Below, piece after piece: positions 59,965 to 64,000 of a stretch of DNA of 64,000 bases (position 1 is the stretch's first letter; each line of letters begins with the position of its first letter). Position numbers and translations under genes: made by a program. The notes below the pieces were generated by a model that worked only from the letters and a program-made list of their open reading frames with translations, had not been told where the DNA came from and made no database searches. The DNA comes from SHLQ01 sp964451305 (GTDB lineage: Bacteria > Actinomycetota > Acidimicrobiia > Acidimicrobiales > SHLQ01): contig CAYVHV010000021.1 in assembly GCA_964451305.1 (NCBI GenBank), positions 1-64,000 of the forward strand, written 5' to 3'.

Positions 59965-61716
59965 GTGATACAAGAAGAAGAGACCCTCGAGGTACTCGAT
60001 GATGAGGTTGGCTTTGCAGCCCTTGGGCTTGGCCCAGAGCTCGTTTCGACGCTCGATTCCTTGGGCTATGAAGAACCCACACCCATCCAGGCACAAGCGA
60101 TTCCGCACCTGCTCACCGGCGTTGACCTCCTCGGTCAAGCAGCGACCGGCACCGGCAAAACGGCAGCATTTGCCCTGCCGACGATCGAGCACATCGTCAC
60201 CACCGACAAGCCGGTCATCCAAGTCCTCGTCCTGACCCCAACCCGCGAGCTCGCCATGCAGGTGAGCGAAGCGATGAGCACCTACGGCAAGAGCACCGGC
60301 GTTAAGGTCACATCCGTCTATGGCGGGCAGCCCATTGGACGCCAGCTCGATGCCCTCCGCCGCGGCGTGCACGTCGTCGTCGCGACCCCTGGGCGAGCTA
60401 TCGACCATCTCAAGCGCGGATCGCTCGATCTCGACAACGTCCGCACCGTCGTTCTCGACGAAGCCGACGAGATGCTCGACATGGGCTTCACCGAAGACAT
60501 CGAGCTCATTCTCGACAACACCCCGAACGATCGCCAGACCGTTCTGTTCTCTGCGACGATGCCACCTCGCATTCATGCGATTGCGAAGCGGCACCAAAAC
60601 GATCCGGTCATGGTCAAGATCGGTGCTGCTGATGCAGCACAGCATCGCGACCTCATCGACCAGCAGGTGTATGTCGTCCACAAGACGCATAAGGCCAAAG
60701 CCCTCGGTCGAATTCTCGATCTCGAGAACCCAACATCGGCGATCGTCTTTTGCAAGACCCGCACCGACGTAGACGAGCTCACCGTCACTATGAGCGGACG
60801 CGGCTATCGCGCCGAAGCGCTCCATGGCGGCATGGATCAAGCCCAGCGAGATCGAGTGATGGCTCGCCTTCGCGACGGTACCGCCGAGCTGCTCATCGCC
60901 ACCGACGTTGCTGCCCGCGGCCTCGATGTCGACACCCTCACCCACGTGGTGAACTACGACATCCCTTCAGCTCCCGAGAGCTATGTCCACCGGATCGGCC
61001 GAGTTGGTCGAGCCGGGCGCCGCGGCGTCGCAATCACCCTCGCAACCCCTCGCCAGCGTCGCTTGCTCAGCAATATCGAGCGGTTGACGAAGCAGAAGAT
61101 CGAGGTCCACAAGGTTCCGACCGCCGACGATCTTCGCCAACGCCAGATCGCCTCGACCATCGAGTCGATGCGCGAAGTACTGGCGAGCGACACCCTCGCC
61201 GAAGACCTCGACGCGTTTCAGCAGGTACTGCACGAGCTCAAGGGTGAGGAGTCAGATCGCAATATCGCGCTCGCTGCTCTCGTGCTCGCTCACCGGGCGC
61301 AACACTCCGAAGCAGACATTGCCGACATCCCAGACGCCTCGAAGGAATTCGGGAATGAGCGCAGCCACGACAAGGGCCGCAAAGGCAAGGGTCGAGACCG
61401 CAACGGCCGCGGCCGCGAACCCTACGGCGAACGCAACCACGGAAAGAAAGCTGGCGGCAGCACCCGCGAGGTTGACCCAAACACCGGGTTTGTCTACATC
61501 GGAGTCGGTGCCCGTGGCGGGATCCGCCCCGGAGATCTCGTCGGCGCCATTGCCAATGAGACTCAGCTATCGGGCCGCGACATCGGACCGATCCGAATCT
61601 CGGACCACTACTCGGTGGTCGGGGTTCCAGATGGCTCTGTCGATGACGTGATCTTCGCGATCAAGAAGTCCACGGTGAAGGGCAAGAAAGCAAAGGCCCG
61701 CCGCTACGTGGACTGA
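59965..61716 (+). CDS. DEAD-box ATP-dependent RNA helicase
   Basis: 583 aa, GTG start. Q motif YEEPTPIQAQAIPHLL, motif I AATGTGKTAAF, Ia TPTRELAMQV, II VLDEADEMLDMGF, III SATMPP, V TDVAARGLDVDTL, VI HRIGRVGRAGRRG. After a basic Gly/Arg/Lys linker (about 460-500) comes a DbpA-type RNA-binding domain (GFVYIGVGARGGIRPGDLVGAI...ISDHYSVVGVPD). DeaD/CsdA class: unwinds structured RNA in ribosome assembly, cold growth and mRNA decay. Confidence 0.95.
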   Translation: MIQEEETLEVLDDEVGFAALGLGPELVSTLDSLGYEEPTPIQAQAIPHLLTGVDLLGQAATGTGKTAAFALPTIEHIVTTDKPVIQVLVLTPTRELAMQVSEAMSTYGKSTGVKVTSVYGGQPIGRQLDALRRGVHVVVATPGRAIDHLKRGSLDLDNVRTVVLDEADEMLDMGFTEDIELILDNTPNDRQTVLFSATMPPRIHAIAKRHQNDPVMVKIGAADAAQHRDLIDQQVYVVHKTHKAKALGRILDLENPTSAIVFCKTRTDVDELTVTMSGRGYRAEALHGGMDQAQRDRVMARLRDGTAELLIATDVAARGLDVDTLTHVVNYDIPSAPESYVHRIGRVGRAGRRGVAITLATPRQRRLLSNIERLTKQKIEVHKVPTADDLRQRQIASTIESMREVLASDTLAEDLDAFQQVLHELKGEESDRNIALAALVLAHRAQHSEADIADIPDASKEFGNERSHDKGRKGKGRDRNGRGREPYGERNHGKKAGGSTREVDPNTGFVYIGVGARGGIRPGDLVGAIANETQLSGRDIGPIRISDHYSVVGVPDGSVDDVIFAIKKSTVKGKKAKARRYVD

Positions 61717-61742
61717 CCATGTGCCGTTCGTGAGACTGCCAC

Positions 61743-61754
61743 TACTGTTGTGGC
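61743..61754 (+). promoter_or_regulatory. NYN gene -10 element (leaderless)
   Basis: TACTGT (61743-61748), six bases TGTGGC, then GTG at 61755. Confidence 0.5.
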
Positions 61755-62438
61755 GTGACTGAACGTGTTTGTGTATTTATCGATGGCCAGAACCTCTTCA
61801 AGGGGTTAAACCGGCGATTTCGTGGGCGGGTGCATCCGCTGTTGCTCGCTCGTGAGTTAGCGGGAGATCGGGAGCTGGTGGGAACGCACTACTACTCCGG
61901 CATCCACGACTCCGGAGAAAACCGCAAGATGTACGACCTTGTGACAAGGCGTCACGATCTCATTCGACGAACCGGTGTCGAAGTAACCGAGCGAACGCTT
62001 CGCTATCACTGGGAATGGCGTGTGGATGACCGCCTTCCCCCACCGTGGAAGGATGATGGTGCGGAAAAACGTACCGCTGAGGTGAAGCGCTGGCGGGGAG
62101 CCCGGGAGAAAGGCATCGACGTCGCGCTTGCACTCGATGCCGTCGCTGCTGCCCTCACCAACGAATGCGATGTTGTAATCATCGTGTCCCGCGACCGTGA
62201 CCTCATGGAGATCGCAAACGAAATCCACCACCGCTGCGGCCGGTATGGCAAGAACTGTGTCCGAGTCGAAGTCGCATTCGTTTCAGAACGACGAGGTGAT
62301 GAAGGCAACCTCCCCGAGTACGACATGCAACTCGAGATCGATGAGCGCATGGTCGATGCAGCTCGTGATCATTTCGACTACCGCGAGGACCTAGATGACG
62401 ACGAGGTCCAACAATTCCTCAACGAGTTGAAAAGCTAG
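61755..62438 (+). CDS. NYN-domain (LabA/DUF88-type) putative ribonuclease
   Basis: 227 aa, GTG start. PIN-like NYN fold: VCVFIDGQNLFKGL (first Asp), GIDVALALDAVAAAL and IIVSRDRDLMEIANEIHH (conserved Asp residues for metal), THYYSGIHD between. Acidic C-terminus. The conserved Asp set fits an RNA-cleaving nuclease. It follows the RNA helicase by 38 bases, though with its own promoter, hinting at shared RNA metabolism. Confidence 0.82.
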   Translation: MTERVCVFIDGQNLFKGLNRRFRGRVHPLLLARELAGDRELVGTHYYSGIHDSGENRKMYDLVTRRHDLIRRTGVEVTERTLRYHWEWRVDDRLPPPWKDDGAEKRTAEVKRWRGAREKGIDVALALDAVAAALTNECDVVIIVSRDRDLMEIANEIHHRCGRYGKNCVRVEVAFVSERRGDEGNLPEYDMQLEIDERMVDAARDHFDYREDLDDDEVQQFLNELKS

Positions 62439-62473
62439 CTCGACGTCCGGTTGGAAACATCGGGGTTTATGTT

Positions 62474-62498
62474 AAAGTTTGAACCACTTGCAAACTTT
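62474..62498. promoter_or_regulatory. inverted repeat upstream of azoR (putative operator)
   Basis: AAAGTTTG (62474-62481) and CAAACTTT (62491-62498) with a nine-base spacer, 13 bases before the azoR ATG. MarR/HxlR-type regulators of azoreductases use similar dyads; no such regulator is adjacent. Confidence 0.5.
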
Positions 62499-62511
62499 GA
62501 TTGGACACAAC

Positions 62512-63099
62512 ATGACGACGATTCTGCGCCTCAACTCATCGGTCAGCGGACCGGACTCGGTCACCAACAAGCTGAACGAACAGCTCGTCGCTGCACTCAC
62601 CGAAACGCAGCCCGAACCCATGACGATCGAACGCGACCTCACCGCGCTCACGCTTCAGACCTCCGAGCGCTTCAGCGCAGCGATGACACCGGTTGACGAA
62701 CGCTCTCCAGCTCAGAATGAAGCTGCGTCGACCGGTGACACCCTCATCACCGAACTCGAAGCATCGGACATCCTCGTTATTGGAAGCCCGATCTACAACT
62801 TCGGTCTCCCCAGCAGCGTAAAGGCGTGGATGGACTACGTCGCCCGAGCCGGCCGCACTTTTCACTACGCCGAAAACGGCCCGGTCGGCCTCCTCACGGG
62901 TAAACGAGCCTTCATCACGATGGCTTCAGGTGGGGTTGGATTGGGTACGGACTGGGACTTCGGATCCGGCCACCTTTCACTGTTCCTCGGGTTCCTCGGC
63001 TTTAGCGACATCACCGTGATCGCTGCGATGGAGCTCCAGTCCAACCCGGAGAACCTCGCTGCCGCTGAGGCACAGATCCGAGAAATCGCCGAATCGTAA
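62512..63099 (+). CDS. azoR: FMN-dependent NADH:quinone reductase / azoreductase
   Basis: 195 aa from ATG 62512. Flavodoxin-like fold: RLNSSVSGPDSVTNKL at the FMN phosphate site, SDILVIGSPIYNFGLPSSVKAWMDYVARAGRTFHY (the AzoR signature) and FITMASGGVG. It reduces quinones and azo compounds with NADH, usually protecting against electrophiles. A dyad operator precedes it. Confidence 0.93.
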   Translation: MTTILRLNSSVSGPDSVTNKLNEQLVAALTETQPEPMTIERDLTALTLQTSERFSAAMTPVDERSPAQNEAASTGDTLITELEASDILVIGSPIYNFGLPSSVKAWMDYVARAGRTFHYAENGPVGLLTGKRAFITMASGGVGLGTDWDFGSGHLSLFLGFLGFSDITVIAAMELQSNPENLAAAEAQIREIAES

Positions 63100-63112
63100 A
63101 TGGTGGATCGAA

Positions 63113-63137
63113 CCCGGCGAGCGGAATGCTCGCCGGG
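63113..63137. terminator. strong hairpin between azoR and the GH1 gene
   Basis: CCCGGCGAGC / GCTCGCCGGG, ten perfect pairs around a five-base loop, between convergent genes. There is no T run, so it may end transcription only weakly or with a factor. Confidence 0.5.
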
Positions 63138-63218
63138 CTCGACCTGCACACCCGCCGCACCCAACGAGGACCCGCCTCATGGGTACGAACTGTTGGAACT
63201 AGCCTGACGCGAAACGGA

Positions 63219-64000
63219 TCACCACGTCGGCTCGAACGAGACCCAAGGCTTGTACGAGACGGGTTCCTCTGGCAGCGCATACCCGTTTGCACGAATGACT
63301 TCGGCGTACCAGTCCGCACTCTTCTTCGGGCGTCGTTCAAGCGTCTCAAAGTCAACTTCGACGATGCCGAATGTTGGACCATAACCCCAAGCCCACTCGA
63401 AGTTATCGAACAACGACCAGACCATGTACCCATGCACAGGAACTCCGTCTTCAATCGCCGAGTGCACCTCGCTGAGATGGTCGCGAACGAAGTCGATACG
63501 GTCATCGTCTTGAATTTGGCCGTGCTCGTTGCGGACACCGTCGGGCATTGGGCACCCGTTCTCGGTAATGGTGTAGCCAGGAAACTGATACGCACTATGC
63601 AGCCAGCGGAGCAAACGCCCCAACGATGGCGGATGCAATTCCCACCCCATCGTGTTCTTCGGCGTGTCCGGCGCGGCGACATACCCTGACGCCGAGATGA
63701 TCTCGCGGGTGTAGTAGTTGACCCCGAGGTGAGAGATCGGCGCGCTGATTAGATCGAGATCCCCATCGCGCACTTCAGCTTGGTCCCACTCAAAGAACTC
63801 CGCCGTCTCTTGGGGGTAGCCGCGTCCGGTAAGCGGATCGATGTACCAACGGTTCTCGAGATTGTCGACATGCAACGCTCGCTCCACATCAGCAGGATCA
63901 CCGGTCGCGGCTTCGGTCGGTGTGAAATTGAGAACGATCGTCACGTCCTGATCGGGAGCACTCGAGCGAATGCGCTCCTGCGCGAGACCATGGGCGAGCA
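63219..64000 (-). CDS. glycoside hydrolase family 1 beta-glucosidase (5' part outside window)
   Basis: The last about 260 codons are present; the reading frame stays open to the window edge, where LLAHGLAQERIRS is a conserved GH1 segment before the catalytic region. C-terminal signatures: LGVNYYTREII, TITENGCPMPD (nucleophile Glu in TENG), VHGYMVWSLFDNFEWAWGY and FGIVEVDFETLERRPKKSADWY. It hydrolyses beta-glucosides such as cellobiose. The acid/base NEP motif lies beyond the edge. An internal GTG at 63944 is not the start. Confidence 0.93.
   Translation of the reverse strand, partial: LAHGLAQERIRSSAPDQDVTIVLNFTPTEAATGDPADVERALHVDNLENRWYIDPLTGRGYPQETAEFFEWDQAEVRDGDLDLISAPISHLGVNYYTREIISASGYVAAPDTPKNTMGWELHPPSLGRLLRWLHSAYQFPGYTITENGCPMPDGVRNEHGQIQDDDRIDFVRDHLSEVHSAIEDGVPVHGYMVWSLFDNFEWAWGYGPTFGIVEVDFETLERRPKKSADWYAEVIRANGYALPEEPVSYKPWVSFEPTW

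Noticed and set aside
1..64000. tRNA, rRNA, tmRNA or prophage/integrase signals
   Set aside because: No cloverleaf with a GTTCGAATC-type T-arm, no rRNA-like stretch and no integrase, transposase or phage structural gene was found on reading both strands; a tRNAscan/Infernal run would be decisive.

Overview
The window reads as a chromosomal segment of a high-GC actinobacterium, probably of the class Acidimicrobiia (Ilumatobacter-like). This is inferred from gene content and synteny, not from any search. Supporting points are a mycothiol gene (mshC), an InhA-type fabI, a B12-dependent ribonucleotide reductase, the succinylase DAP branch (dapC, dapE, dapF), mycobacterial-type LexA boxes, thrS next to an Ap4A-phosphorylase-like HIT gene, and the actinobacterial order recA...miaB-x-miaA-dapF-hflX...lexA-LysM...nrdJ. 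Four 100-N runs (15798, 15926, 52024, 55538) mark it as a scaffolded draft, and every run sits in short repeats. Many genes have a TANNNT hexamer exactly 6-7 bases before their ATG/GTG, which suggests widespread leaderless transcription.

Layout. 1-6.9 kb: secreted GH6 glycosidase, small membrane protein, cytochrome c lipoprotein, HIT and thrS, an RTX-repeat protein. 6.9-15.7 kb: mshC, fabI, an RmlD-like reductase with an ABC ATPase, thiamine pyrophosphokinase, a trypsin-like protease, a zinc-ribbon microprotein, a J-domain protein, then murF and ddl back to back. 15.7-16.1 kb: a gapped array of 28-bp units built on GGGGACAGGCCCC. 16.1-19.9 kb: a membrane protein, a large TPM/coiled-coil protein with an Arg-Ser tail, a small paralogue of its coiled coil, and a TetR regulator. 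19.9-24.9 kb: a perfect 24-bp palindrome followed by a tight operon of fatty acyl-CoA reductase fused to a HAD phosphatase, a LarA-like protein and a PlsC acyltransferase. 25-34 kb: aconitase, LysR, a lone carboxyltransferase, citrate synthase, a subtilase with an RTX tail. 33.8-38.3 kb: tdk and nrdJ (deoxynucleotide supply), with a structured 5' leader before nrdJ.

38.4-49.6 kb is the conserved SOS, tRNA-modification and lysine/peptidoglycan block: a LysM division-inhibitor-like gene divergent from lexA with three LexA boxes, then on the minus strand miaB, a degenerate kinase-fold gene, miaA, dapF, hflX, dapC and dapE, a PH-domain membrane gene pair, and recA. Just beyond recA a near-perfect LexA box precedes a ferritin-like candidate diiron gene. 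50.8-59.8 kb is envelope-rich: an MFS transporter, a membrane protein with sunset-like, PDVD-repeat and fasciclin segments, a His/Asp-rich lipoprotein with a polytopic partner, a 2OG-Fe oxygenase and another lipoprotein. 60-64 kb: a DEAD-box helicase, a NYN-domain protein, an azoreductase with a putative operator, and the 3' part of a GH1 beta-glucosidase cut by the window edge.

The most novel-looking items are the TetR-controlled FAR-HAD/LarA/PlsC lipid operon, the PDVD-repeat fasciclin protein, the candidate SOS-controlled diiron protein, the nrdJ leader RNA and the Arg-Ser-tailed TPM protein. No tRNA, rRNA, CRISPR, insertion sequence or phage gene was recognised.
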